Assembly: GCF_009870125.1 (NCBI RefSeq)
Contig: NC_046679.1
Coordinates: forward strand, 27,218,001-27,282,000
Origin: Drosophila pseudoobscura
Lineage: Eukaryota; Arthropoda; Insecta; Diptera; Drosophilidae
Length of the DNA: 64,000 nt
Reading direction: 5' to 3'
In this document: positions 1 to 13,013 of the stretch, in pieces
Numbering within the stretch: position 1 is the first letter of the stretch
Layout of the letters: every line of letters begins with the position of its first letter
Program-made: the position numbers and the translations under genes
Notes under the pieces: model-generated
Seen by the model: the letters and a program-made list of their open reading frames with translations, nothing else
Databases searched by the model: none
Told to the model about the DNA's origin: nothing

Positions 1-2415
1 CGGGGTTTCAATGTATTTCAAAAGTGTAAATGATCTAGCATTTAGCTGTAGATTGATGGCTCCATAAAAGTAATTTTGGATCTAAGAACAACAATGATAC
101 CTTTAAGATTTCCTTCCTCAATTAAAACATCAACCTCTTCGGTAACTCCATTCACTCTCTCATCACATCTGAACCATTTCCAACATTCATTATTGAAATT
201 TAACACTTGGTTTCACAAATTTCCATACTCGGACTTCTTCGTGTGTGTATGGATTATCATCTTCATGGACAAAAGCCATCACAATGAAATTTCATTAACA
301 TCAGCACGAAATTTCTAAAGCAAATACAATAGAAAAAAACCTCCAAACTCGGGTTTTAATTAAACCAAAAAAAGATAATCAAAATTAACACCCAAGAGGG
401 GCAAAAACAGAAACAACTGAAACTGCAGGCAACAGCCAAAAACATCCAAATTGCGTAATCAATTTCGAATTTGTTTATAATTCGAAGTCAAAACCGGACC
501 CACAGCTGCATAATACAATTCGGATATATATATATATGTATGTATATATATTATGGATTCATGACACACTCTGAGGCATGACCGTTACAGTGACCAAAAA
601 AAAAATGGTCAGACCTTTCCCCCCAGTCCCCATTTTTACCCTTTTCCGATCGGTGGAGCCGCTCCGTTTTGTTGACACTTTTTGCGCGTTACAAAACGCG
701 GCCAATAGAGTGAGGAATGGGTGGGATGGTGGGGAGGGAGTGGTGACGCTTTGAGGAGTGGGGCATGGGGAATGCTCATTAGGCAAGTTTCATTATGAAG
801 CTCTGCTTCCGGTTGGCTGCGTCGAAGCCCCAGAGCCCAAACATAAAAAAATCTATAGATACGGAAATTGGGGGAAAAAAGAATACAAGTGTTTTTGTAG
901 GGGCACCGATAATGAACCGTTTAAGAATGTTTATAAATGGAATATTATGCCTGTTTTATGCATAAAAGAAACTGAAAGAATGACTGAAAACTTTAGAATT
1001 TGACAAAAGTTTAACCACAATGAGGAATACTGGCTTAAAATTTAGGATTAGCCATCAATCCTTTCCATTCTCTTTAGAGAATATCGAAACCAAAATCAGG
1101 TTGTAAGGAATCAAGAGGGTAGAGTTTTCAAAGCGGTTCTTCATTCTCTGCTCACTTTTGCAGCTGCTCAATTGACCAAGAAACCCTTATTCTCTACGTA
1201 CACTTTGGGCCATCATCAACTGTAGATCAAGACCATCCACAACAACAGAACAGCAACTATCCCACCTAACAAAGACATCCGGTTTGCATTGCAACGCTTC
1301 ATGGCAGCTTGTCAATTCTAAGCACATCACTTATGTATACTCGTAGCAGGCCCCAAACTCCCCCTCTATCTGTATCCAAGGAGGGTACCTCCTCCCACTC
1401 CTTTCGACGATCATTTGTTTGCTTGTGTGAGCCGCAGAACGTGCGGCGACTTAGAAAAACCGCAAATGAGTGTTGCTTTGCACTAGCGGACAGGCATTTT
1501 TGCATTTTTCTGCATAAGTGGTTTGGTCTTGTGGCTGTTGTTGGTTGCTGGTGGCTGGCATTCATTGTCGTATGCATATGAACATATATATATCATAATC
1601 AAGACTGGCTGACCGGCTTAGCTTTGAGTCATAAACTATGCTAAACCAAAAACCCATTTTGCATGGCCAACAGGGAGGACAAAACGTATAAAAGATACAG
1701 AAACTCAAGTTCGTTGTCTGAGTCTTTTGTACGGCAGATGCAGAAGGCAGCACAGCACAGCACAGCACAGCACAGAAAAAGAGACTTGCATAACGGAAAG
1801 ACCACCAAACAAGTCCTCCATCTATGCGGAATACATAAGGGATGTACACACATACATAAAATATATATTCTATAGATACATATGTATATACTATATGTAC
1901 AAAATAAATTGAAGATGCCTTGGCTGGCTTTAACGAGTGCCGAGTGAAAAATGAAAATCAATGACAGTAAAAGACAAATTGTGCGCCAAGTAAAAACAGA
2001 CAAAACAAAAGGAGAGCCAGCGATCCAGCCGCCAGAACTCCGAACAGTTGGCGTATTATAAACGGCTAACCGTGACAACAGACCCCAACCGAACAGAACA
2101 GTCAACAGAACAACCAAGAGCTGCAATAGCAACAGATCCCAAGCTGGAGCTGGAGTTGGAGTTGGAGTTGTAGCTGGAGCTGGAGCTATGGCTGGAGGCT
2201 GCCACAAAGGCAAAGGCAACAGCAACAGCAGCAGCATAACGAACTGAAATTCAAGGTTCATGTCAGTAACCCTAAGAGTTCTGGTCTCTCTCTCTCTCTC
2301 CATTTGACACAACAATAAAAGCAACAGCTAAAACATAAAACACACACATAAAGATCTGTTCTGTCTATATATTCGTATTGTGGAAGTCGGCTAGGGTCTC
2401 TTTCTCCTACTCTTT

Positions 2416-2448
<33 letters not shown>

Positions 2449-4526
2449 GTGGGCTAACGAACTGTTCGGTAGTTCTTATACGTTTTTATACCCTAACTTA
2501 TTATTGGGGGGGAATAAGTTGACCTTTATTTTGGGTTTGGGAACAGGAGTGTGACTCATTCTCCAATTACCATAACTTTTGGAAGGAAATTTGGAGCTCT
2601 AATCTTTGGTAGAATATTTTGTAGGAATTCCAATAGTATAGAAATAAACGTATAAAAGTTATACCCATTGAAGGCTGGGTTTTTTACATCTTTTAGGAAA
2701 ATTGTTATTAAAAAGTCCCTATATTTATCCCCATTCCATTCACATGCTCTAAATCCCCTTTGTGGCCAATAAATCTTACTTTTTCATTCAATTTCCTCAT
2801 CTCTAGAACCCTCTTTTAGGGCATTCCCCATTCGTTCTATGTAACTTCTCGACTCTTAGCTTTTTTAGCGCTAAATTGGCGTCCGTTGCATGCTGGCTCC
2901 GGACTCTGTCTTTCAGTCCGACTCTGACTCTGACTGACTGCCTCCAAGCGTATATTTTGTACCTTTTTCTTATTGGAGCGACGACAACTGGGGTCTAGGG
3001 ACCGCTTTAATGCTTATTACCACGCATGCATGACAGTCCCAGTCGCCAGTCGCTAGTCGCCGTTCTCTCCCCCATCCACCTACACTCCAGGGCCCCTCTA
3101 GAGCCTGTCTAGGCGTAGGACTTGACTGGATAAATGCCGTCCCCCATGGGGTAGCATTTCGTACAGCGAGAGAGAGAGAGAGAGAGATCGTCAGCGGGTG
3201 TTTTCCTGTCCCCTCTTCAGAAAAGAAAGAAAAGTACGTCCATGAGTCAGCGGAGTAAACGTATGGTATATATGGTATATGATGGAAAGGGTTATTTACT
3301 TTTCCATTCGACTGCAGTCCACAATGATGGGGTGTGCACATTTTGATGAAAATTGCAGGCAGCAAACCATTTTGAGTTATTAGTGAAAATGGTCGGGAAA
3401 TTCAGGAAATTCTTAGAGCTATTTAAGATCCATCAAACATAATTATGTCCATATATCAGGAATATTGATTGATTTAATAAAGGAAAATTATGAATAGAAC
3501 TTTGATGGATGGCTCCCCATTAATTTAGATTTGAAAACCCTTTCAGAAGTATCCAAAAAGTGCTACAATTATCGCTGATGTTCAAGTTCAAGTTCCAATT
3601 AATGAATTAACTATTTAATTGAATGTTTTTCTGGTCAGAAACAATCTTAATTCTCTGCAGAAGCCATGGGCAAGACAAGTGTTTTTGGGGCCTCCACTAA
3701 GGTCATCATTTATTTATGACATGAATGCCCGAATATAAATGTAATTATATAAGAAAAGATGAAGGAAAAAAGCCCAAAGAACAACATCTTTGGCAGGCCC
3801 CAAAACATCGTCTCCGAAGCGCTTCAAAAGTCAAAGAAAAAACAAAAGAACAAAAACCAAAGAGAAACAAGAATTATATCATAAAAGATGTGGCTGGGCT
3901 GATATTTTGGTTTGGGGCTTGTCCCTCCACTGGGTCTTCCAAGAATGGTCGACCATCCGATGATTCAGCAGGCAACAGGCAGCAGGCAGACGGAGCTTAA
4001 TGAATACCTTGCAGATTTTGAGGAATTGATGCTGCTTGAAAGATGCTTGGGGTTCGGTTCGTTGTGTGGCAAAAAAAAAAAAAAGCGAGAACCGCGAGAC
4101 GAGAATTGAGAACTGAAAACAGAAATTACCTTTCAATGATGGCATGGCCAATGCGGAATTGCGGATGATGTGGTTGTTGTTCCTCAAGATGATGATGATA
4201 ATGATGATGATGGTACGCGTGAGATATTTCCAATACGATTTGCCATATTTCCGCTAGAGTTGCGCAAGAAAAGTTCTGTTTTTTCTCCATTCAGTTACCG
4301 TAAATGTGGGACAAAGTCTTAAGAGTTTATTTACCCCATTCGAGGATGAGTCAGTATTGATAGGAAGGGAATATTTATAGACGGATGCCTAAGGAGAAGA
4401 GGCGTGGTGATGGTTCCAGTAAGAAGAATGCCAAGGGAGTTCGAGGGAACTGAGATCTTTTTATGTAATCCCAATCTTTCCTTTTCCTTTGAAGATTCTA
4501 ATGTTATTCCTTTCGTTTTTTCCCAG
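1..4526. other. Upstream flank or long intron of the VWC/FN3 receptor; no coding exon seen
   Basis: The first receptor exon in the window starts at 4527 with a phase-1 splice acceptor, so its upstream exon (signal peptide and N-terminus) lies either here or before position 1. I looked for a signal-peptide exon ending in a phase-1 GT donor and found none that convinced me. The stretch is AT-rich with a CT microsatellite near 2416-2449, a GA run near 3168-3187, a GGAGCT/GGAGTT cryptic repeat near 2140-2190 and a TATAAA at 2057-2062. The open frames here are low-complexity or lack codon character. Confidence 0.5.
2416..2449. repeat. (CT)n microsatellite
   Basis: Nearly pure CT dinucleotide run. 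Such tracts can bind GAGA factor in flies but are also very common neutral repeats. Confidence 0.9.
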
Positions 4527-7500
4527 ATGGGACCACAACATCGCTTCCACCTAGCAACAGCAGCAGCTCCCTGCCCACAGCTGCCGGAGACACAATGAGT
4601 AGTTCTTCTGTGAGTTCTACCAGCATTGAACCCATCACCTCGACAGAGCCCACAACAACGCCGCGACAGGAGAGTGATGGACCCGAACAGCACTTGATCT
4701 TCTCGCACACGGAGGCGGATCAGACCCACATCCAGCACATACCCCTGAGGGATGAGCACGCGGAGAATAGTGGAGCTGATGCCACCACCGAGGCACTGAA
4801 GGATCCACGAGAAGATCAGCTGCTCAATCAAATATCCAATGAGAACGATGATGTGGTCAAGGATCTGAATAATTTCCGACATCCGGCGACGCTGATCACG
4901 GCGAGCAACAGCAACAGCAACAGCGAGGAGAGCAGTGACTCCTCAGTGAATCCCAATGAAAATGAAAGTGAAAAGACAGAGGAAACAACAACAACCAGTA
5001 CAACAACAACAACAACGACAACGACAGAGGCAACACAGCAGATCGAGCGCGAAGAGGATCCCTATCATGTGCATATACTGTCCGAGAATCATGATCGCCT
5101 GGCCGAACACGAAGATTATCAAATGCTGTCGACCAGCACCGAGGAGTCCTCGTCGTCGTCAGAGCCATCTATAACAACTACAACCACAGAGAGTGGCTCT
5201 GATGCAGGTATTATTGTCAGTCTGGAGAACAAGGCGACTGCCGAGCCATCCACATCCACATCCACATCCACTGAGGGTACGACGACTACAACTACAACCA
5301 CATCTCGAGCACGCGCCATGCATATGAATGAGGAGCCAGAAATCGAAGCGGCGGCTGCCACCACAATCATGCCACCAGACAACGAATCGTCGTCGGGTCC
5401 AGTGATTAACATTGTTGAAGGACAACACATGAAACAGGAGGAGGAGTCGCAGTCGGAGTCGGAATCGGAGAGCAGCAGCAGCAGTACAGCCACCAGCACA
5501 ACGCCAGCCACAACCACCACAGAGGAGCCATCGCCATTTGTGGCCTTTGCCGGCGAGGGACGGTCAGCGGGTGGTGCCGGCGATGATGATGTGGAGGAGC
5601 TCTTCCTGCATCGCAATGCCACAACACATGAGCAGCTCATGGATCTGAGTGATGTCAGCATGGATGAGGATCCCAAGGAGAGTAGCAGTAGCTCCAGTAC
5701 CAGTACCAGTACCAGTACTTCTTCCACAACCACAACATCAACATCGACGACCACTGTTCAACCGGAAACGGAAATGCCCAAAATAGTAGAAATCACCGCC
5801 AGCGGGGATACGATGCAACGTGAATGTTTGGCCAACAGCAAGAGCTACAAGGTTAGTATGCAAAGAAAATAAAATATAGAAGTTTGATCCCGTAGAGAAA
5901 GCGCAAACGCCTCCATCATCATTCCTTTTCGTCTGGCAGCCAGCCCACTTCCTGGCACGCAACTCCAATTGGAGCTTGTCGTCACCCTGGAGATTGCATA
6001 ATGGCCAACAAGTTTTTGGGTCCACTGCCGCTCATAATGAAACCGGTCAGAGCACTGGGCCTTATATTCCAGACTCAGTCTCACTCTCAATCCCCAATGC
6101 AGCTGCTGCTGCTCCTGCTGCACTCCAAAAAAAACACCATATTTTCGGTGAGCCGCTGTCGCTGTTCGACCAAGCAGCAATTATGCAAAATATTTGCGCA
6201 CCTTAAAAATCAAAAGAGAGAAAAATGTAGAAACAAATTTCAAGAAAAAAACAAAAAAAAAAAAACGTGCAAAGAAAATTCCAGTAAATTGCTGGGTTGT
6301 GATTGATGTTGACATCGCCTTTGTGGTTTTGGCCAAAGGCGGGAGATACAAACGGCAGTACGAGATCCGAGAGGGAGATACAAACGGCAATGCGAGATCC
6401 GAGAGGGAGATACAATTCCAAAACACTCTCAAATGAAAATTCCATCCCATTTCAAGTCCAGGAATCCAATCAATAGTTCCAGCAACGTGTAAATTGTTAG
6501 CATTTCAGATAAATCACTAGATAAATGATTTGCATTAGAACTATTTGGTTAAACAATGCATACAGTTGTATGGCTCTATCTTTCATCTAAAATAATTCAT
6601 CTAATTAACAGCCAACGAGCATTTTCAATCATTTCCAACACGCCTTTGTGCGTCTGTCCAACTGTGACGTGTTCATCAAACATTGCACTCGGCCCCCGAG
6701 AGGCACGGAATGGCTTCCAATCATGAACGCTACTCATGGCTTACATCGGTTGTAGATATATACCGTACACATATATAGTGCAGTTGGTGCAATGAATGCC
6801 TGCAGCTGGGGAATGAGGCACTACTGACCAAAGCCCAACCCACTTTTCTGGGATGGAGCCTGCGTTTGGGCCTGAAGCCTGAGCCTGAGTCTGAGTCTGA
6901 GTCTGGAGTGTTGATTTTGCTTTAATTAAACGAGCGTTTGGCTTTTCTTTTTCAAGTACCCTAATCAATAGAGGGGTATTGGCAAATTGTAAGGCATTTT
7001 GAGTTTCAATAATTGAAAGTTTGTCTCTGAAAAAGAGATCTTGTCGAAAGTGGAATACTTTTTTCATTGATAAATAAGAAATGTCTGTTGTACTTAGTAG
7101 CACTTATAATTTCCATAAAAAGAGTATTCCCTTTTCGGTATTACCCTCCCTCCCTCCTTATTTTATTCAATTTTTTTCTTAATCTTTTAAATTGTTTGTG
7201 TTGTCGTTTTCATAATCGAGTTTGCGGTTCGCGTTCGATATGAAATAATTTTTGCTTTCACTTTTAATGAATTGTTGCCGATAGACGGTCCTCCTCCACC
7301 TCCCTCACTCCACCCTCGTCCCCATCAGATATTTCTTATAAATTGCCATCGATTGTCGGACACGTGCAACATGCCAAGCCGCATGCCGCAAATGTTTTTC
7401 AAGTGAGCAGCCAAATAGCAAAGAAAAATATATATGTATTAATAAAGTAAATTGCACAGCTTAGCTGATATTTTAGCTTGGTTTTCCAGTAGTTTAATGT

Positions 7501-10500
7501 GGCAAAGGGGGCGTTTTTATGGGCCGCCCGAGGCCTCAAAAGTTCACAAGAATTGTGCTCATTAGCCCACCATAAAACCAGGGGGCAGTGGCAGGTGGCA
7601 GGGGCACGAACCATAAAAAGCTTTGGGCGTGAATTTGTGCACCTGAGAGCCATATAAATGGCTGAGAGAACAGCATAGAACCCTAGTCCCCGACGTTTAA
7701 TTAAAAGAACAAACGACTGCCCAAAGTGCTTTCTCGCTAAAACAAAAGACTCGAGACACGAACTTTTGTGTCTACGCGTGCGTGCGTTGGCTGAAGTATA
7801 TGACATATTTGGTTATTGGAGCACTCCATACAGAGAGCAGGAAATTTCAGCTCATGATTGCCTTGAGTCAACAGCCGCATGATTGATGATCATCCACTCC
7901 AAAACATCAGCGTTTGCCTTATGCCACAAATTGACGTAATTTCTGTGCAAATAGCTTTCACAGAGTACACAAAAATTGGCAGCAAAATGTCTTTGCGGAT
8001 ACGAAAAGAGCGAGAACTGGCACAGTAGGTCGATCTTCCGTCATTTCCCTAAATAAATGATGATAGAACTTTTGCACTTTTGCCATTGAAGACAGGGAAA
8101 GTGGTGGGAAATGTTTTAGAACGGATATCAGGAAAAAACTTGATTAGGTTTTGATTGAATGGGTGAAGGGAAATATTGGGAATCATTTTAAAGCCATTGG
8201 ATACCCAAAGAGATGCTCTATTGATGGGAATATTTATCCCTATACACATGTTATTTATATTCTAAATAAATGCCACATTTTCCAGCATGGCGATACCATG
8301 GAGAGGGAATGCGATGAGCGTTGCACTTGCAACCGCGGCGACTGGATGTGTGAGCCACGTTGCAAGGGCTTGAGCTATCCCCGTGGCAGCCAGCGCAGCA
8401 TGGCCAATCCCAACTGCAGAGAGCGTGTGGTGGAGGAGGATGAGTGCTGTCGGATGATGGAATGCAATGAACCTTTGCTAGAGCCCACTGTGGCCATATC
8501 CGAGCAGGGGGCAGCACCAGCAACGGCAGCAGCAGCAGTGGAAGAGGAAGCCACTACCATTTCCAGCACCGATGATGAAGGTGAGTTTTCCATTAATCAT
8601 TAGAAAACGACTTTGAGGAAGATGAAGCAGATGTAGTAGCTTTTGTTATGGCTTTATTTGTGGCTTTTACATGTCGATCCTTTTGGCCAAAGCTTTTTAA
8701 CATGCTGTGTTCTCTATGCCATTCCATAAACGTGCCTCATGCCCCAACACACAACACATACACAAAAACACTCGCCGCACACTCTCGACTCGACTGCATT
8801 CCTCCCATTGCATTGCACCCACATAGCCACGCCCAAGCCGAAGAATGATTGCCATTACATGGGAGGCGTCTATAAGTTCCGCGAACGCCTGGAGATCGCC
8901 TGCGATCAGATCTGCCACTGTGCCGAGGGTGGAGTGATGGACTGCCGTCCACGGTGTCCGGAGAGGAATCACACGCGGGCCGACAAGTGTGTGTATGTGA
9001 AGGATCCCAAGGATGTGTGCTGCCAGCTGGAGCTGTGCGATGTCACCCTGGATGATCACGAGCAGCCGCAGTCCCCGCCCCAGAACAGTGTGAACGAGGA
9101 CTCGGAGGAGGAGCACCACCAACAGGAACATCTCTATGGGTTGCAGGAACAGGCCAGAGATGCGGGAGGCGCCACGTCTGGCTGCACCTTCAAGGGCTCC
9201 CAGTACGAGGTGGGACAGCAGTTCCGCGATGGCTGCGAACAGTTGTGCATCTGCAATGAGCAGGGGATCCACTGCGCCAAGGTGGAGTGCCCCTCGAACT
9301 TCGGATTGGACGTGCAGGATCCGCACTGCATCCGCTGGGAGCCGGTGCCCGCAGACTTCAAGCCTATTCCCCCGAACTGCTGTCCGGAGAGCATGCGATG
9401 TGTGGACAATGGCACCTGCACCTACAAGGGATTGCAGTTCGATAACTGGGCTCCGATTCCAGCGAATCTTTCAGGTAAAGTCCATACATCCAATCATTCC
9501 CTTCATATAGTCGCCTCATGCCACCCTTTGGATCTCCGCTTAGGTTGTGATCAGCATTGTTATTGCGAGAATGGGCGTGTGGAGTGCCGTCCGGCGTGTC
9601 CGCCAGTGCTGGCATTGCCGTCCGCGGACCTGCCCTGCCATCCGGCCCAGGCACGCCTCCTTCCGATACCCGATGACGAGTGCTGCAAGCAATGGAGCTG
9701 TGCACCGCTGGTGCCAAAGATCGGGGCTGCCGGGCAGGAGGAATCCCCCGAAGAATCGTCAACGCAATCCACTCCGATTTCCAATGGTAAATAGATTTTG
9801 CATGACTTGAGATTAATCCTTTCCTGTTTTTGGGGAACTGCATGCAATATAGAAGTTTTTAAGAAACGTTTTTCCCACTTCCATGTCATTCGTTTGAGCT
9901 TTTTTCATTTGAAAATCATTTTCAATTCGTTTTTATTGGAAATTAATTAACTTTTTTGCGCTTTTAGTTTGCTGCCTAACTTGTTTTTCTTTCTGCTGCC
10001 TCTCACAATTCTGTGTTTGCATTTGAAAGCTATTTAATTTCGTTTTTACTTTACTTTTTTTCATCAATTATAAATATATTCACGCTATGCATTTTGTAAA
10101 TAATCAAACAACATTCAACATGCAACAAAATAACAGAAACTACAACGACAGCGACGACCACGACAAGTACAACAACCACTGGCAAAATGCCGCCCCAGAA
10201 GAAGCCCTCATCTCCAGGTGCCTTCTATCCCACATTGGACGGCAAGCCACCAAAGTCCACTGGAGGAGGCCTGGGCATCTTTGAGAAGACAGAGAAAAAT
10301 CATGAGAAGGGCCATGAAAAAGGACACAAGAAGGTGCAACACCAGCAGCAGCAGCAACAGGAGCAGGAGCAACAGCAGCATCAGCAACAGCAGCACCAGA
10401 ACGATGTCATCTTCGATGATCGTGAGGGACAGTTGCAGCAGAATGGCGGCTTTGTGCCCTTCCAATTCGGTCACCAGCATCCGCACCAGCAGCACCTAGG

Positions 10501-13013
10501 ACCCTTTGGATTCTACAATCCTGTGAAGCCTGTCTATGAGGACTACAATCCCTATGAGCCGTACGACATTAATCCCAACGGAACGCCCCAAGGCAAGGCA
10601 CCACCAGTGCCGACTAGTCAATCGGATCTGTTTAATATACTGGGAGCAGAACAGCCAGGACATCAGGGGCATCCCAATCATAATGGACATCCCGCGCAGA
10701 CCCAAAAGGATAATCACAATCTGCCCTCCCAAGTTAGAATCGAACAGATTCTCCAGCATTTGCAGCAGACCGTACCAGGCGGCCCACCGTCCCAACAGCA
10801 GCAGCAGAATCCCCAACAGCAGCAGCAGCAGAATCCCGGACATTATGTGCCCATTGTGCACAGCGGATTGCCGCCACCGCCGCCAGCACATGGCATAGCC
10901 ATTGTCGATGGCCAGCCCGTGGCATATGAGAGCTATCCGGTGATACCAGGCCTGGGAGTGCCGCCACCACCAATCCATCAGCAGCAGCAGCAACAGCAGC
11001 AACAGAAGCAACAGCCACTGCAACAGCAGGCCACAATCCTGCCCAGCTCCAGCACTACTTCAGGATTGTCCACCCAAGCCAGTGAGCATAGTCTGCACCA
11101 GAATCAGGAGACGCTAACGAAGCAGCAGCAGCAGCAATCCAATCCAGGTTGAACCAACAAATTATTCTATAGCTACCCAACACTCTTAGATCTCTACAAC
11201 AGCCACAACAGAACACTGCGACAGGGTTTTTACTGTACTAACTGCCGACCCACACACAAACACAAGCTACTCTTCACACAGATACAAAAGCATCTACACA
11301 TTCATATAGATCCATCCATCATTGTCATGCTTTTTACGCTAATCCGAAATTTGAGCGATTTTCCAAACAAAATCCGTTAATTATTTTTTGGGGCAAACAA
11401 AATACTAATCTCTAAAAATTAATTAGTCGCTGAAAACTAACCAAAACTTCATATATTTCCCCAAAAAGGCAATAGCAAACTGCAGCCAGACATCGAAGTT
11501 CATACTCTGGAGGCTCTGGATGCACGAACCATTCACATTGTTTTCACTGTACCCGAGGTCTATGTGAATCTCCATGGACGCATCGAACTGCGCTACACGA
11601 ATGGACCTAGTAATGACACCTCGACCTGGGAGCAACAGATCTTTGCACCGCCAGAGGATCTCCTGGCCACCTCGCAGATGGAGTTCGACTTGAACTATCT
11701 AGAGCCCAATTCCCTATACAAAGTAAAGATCACACTGATCCTCAGGGATCTCAACTCCCAACCGTCGAGCACTGTGCATGTGGTAAAGCTACCAGCGGAG
11801 AGGACCATCACACCACCTCCGCCGTTCACCGACTACAGGCCGGACTTCCAGGACATCTTCAAGACCGTGGAGGATGCAGAGTTGAATGTCAGCGAAACGA
11901 ATGCCACATGGCTGCAGTTGACATGGAAGAAGCTCGGCGACGAGCAGATGGAGTATGTGGATGGAGTGCAGCTGCGCTACAAGGAGCTCACGGGCATGAT
12001 CTACTCCTCATCCCCACTGATACACCGCACCCTCACCAGCTACACCATCCAGAACTTGCAGCCGGATACGGGCTACGAGATCGGTCTCTACTACATTCCT
12101 CTGCCCGGCCATGGGGCTGAGCTGCGTGCCGGACACATGATCAAGGTGCGCACAGCGCCCAAGATCGATGTGTATGGCTTCGATGTGACTGTGAATGTCA
12201 CCAAGGTGAAGACCCAGAGCGTGGAGATCTCCTGGAATGGTGTGCCCTATCCGGAGGATAAATTCGTGCACATCTATCGCGCCATCTACCAGAGCGATGC
12301 TGGGAAGGAGGACTCGAGCGTGTTCAAGGTGGCCAAGCGGGACAGCACCACAGGCACTCTCATTATGGACCTCAAGCCGGGCACCAAGTACCGCCTTTGG
12401 CTGGAGATGTATCTGACGAATGGCAATACCAAGAAGAGCAATGTGGTTAACTTTATCACGAAGCCAGGAGGACCGGCCACGCCAGGAAAAACAGGTAAGA
12501 GTCGAGTAAGAATATCTCTAAGAAGAGTTTTGATAGGAATCTTAAATGGATTATCATTTCCTTTTCAAGTCTTGCAATTTTTTGAAAGGATATATTTGGG
12601 GTTTAAGATATTTGGTAAACCAAAAAAAGCCTTGGCTCTGTCGTAGTTTTAGATCTAAGAACCCTAATCACTTCTCACATTAATCCCTATCTTTCATTAT
12701 TACAGGAAAACTACTCACAGCAGGCACAGATCAACCTGTGGGTGACTATTACGGTCCCCTGGTTGTGGTCTCTGTGATCGCCGCCTTGGCCATTATGTCC
12801 ACGCTGGCCCTGCTCCTCATCATCACCCGGAGGCGAGTCCATCAAACGGCGTCCATTACACCTCCACGCAAGAGCGATGCGGCCTATGACAATCCCTCAT
12901 ACAAAGTGGAGATCCAACAGGAGACTATGAGTGAGTAGAAGAAGATAAAATCTATTCAATCAATACGAATTTGTAATAAAAAGTACTTAAATCCCCTCCT
13001 TCCAGATCTGTAA
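4527..13013 (+). CDS. VWC and fibronectin III type I transmembrane receptor, 5' end missing (8 exons)
   Basis: Cell-surface protein; about 1593 residues are visible. Exons: 4527-5851, 8286-8580, 8827-9474, 9544-9786, 10137-11147, 11469-12494, 12706-12930, 13006-13013; all junctions keep frame (phase 1 except phase 0 at 5851/8286). The first exon is Ser/Thr/Glu-rich and mucin-like. Four cysteine-rich VWC-like modules follow (exons 1-4; repeated CxC and CC...C patterns such as CDERCTC, CDQICHC, CEQLCIC, CDQHCYC). Exon 5 starts with a Thr run and is Gln/Pro/His-rich. Exon 6 encodes three FN3 domains (for example [35 protein letters not shown]). Exon 7 has the membrane span ([20 protein letters not shown]), an RRR stop-transfer and a short tail with YDNPSYK; exon 8 adds only the last residues and stop. 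Fly proteins of this architecture are, as I recall, labelled putative epidermal cell surface receptor; I do not assign a symbol. The ligand is unknown. The signal peptide is not seen because the N-terminal exon is outside or unrecognised. Confidence 0.88.
6341..6414. repeat. 32-bp direct tandem repeat, about 2.3 copies
   Basis: The unit beginning GGGAGATACAAACGGCA starts at 6341, 6373 and 6405 (last copy partial), exactly 32 bp apart, with only two differences between the two full copies. It lies in the 2.4-kb intron between receptor exons ending at 5851 and starting at 8286. Confidence 0.9.

Noticed and set aside
1641-2324. 227-codon open frame on the minus strand, Leu- and Pro-rich
   Set aside because: Made of simple repeats (GGAGCT, GCAACAG, CAGCACAG) read in reverse; no domain, no codon bias, no splice support.
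5119-5754. 211-codon minus-strand frame rich in Val, Asp and Ser
   Set aside because: It is the reverse reading of the Ser/Thr-rich receptor exon; repeats of ACC and AGC codons leave the other strand open by chance.
10208-11036. Leu- and Ala-rich open frames on the minus strand
   Set aside because: Reverse readings of the CAG-rich receptor exon 5.
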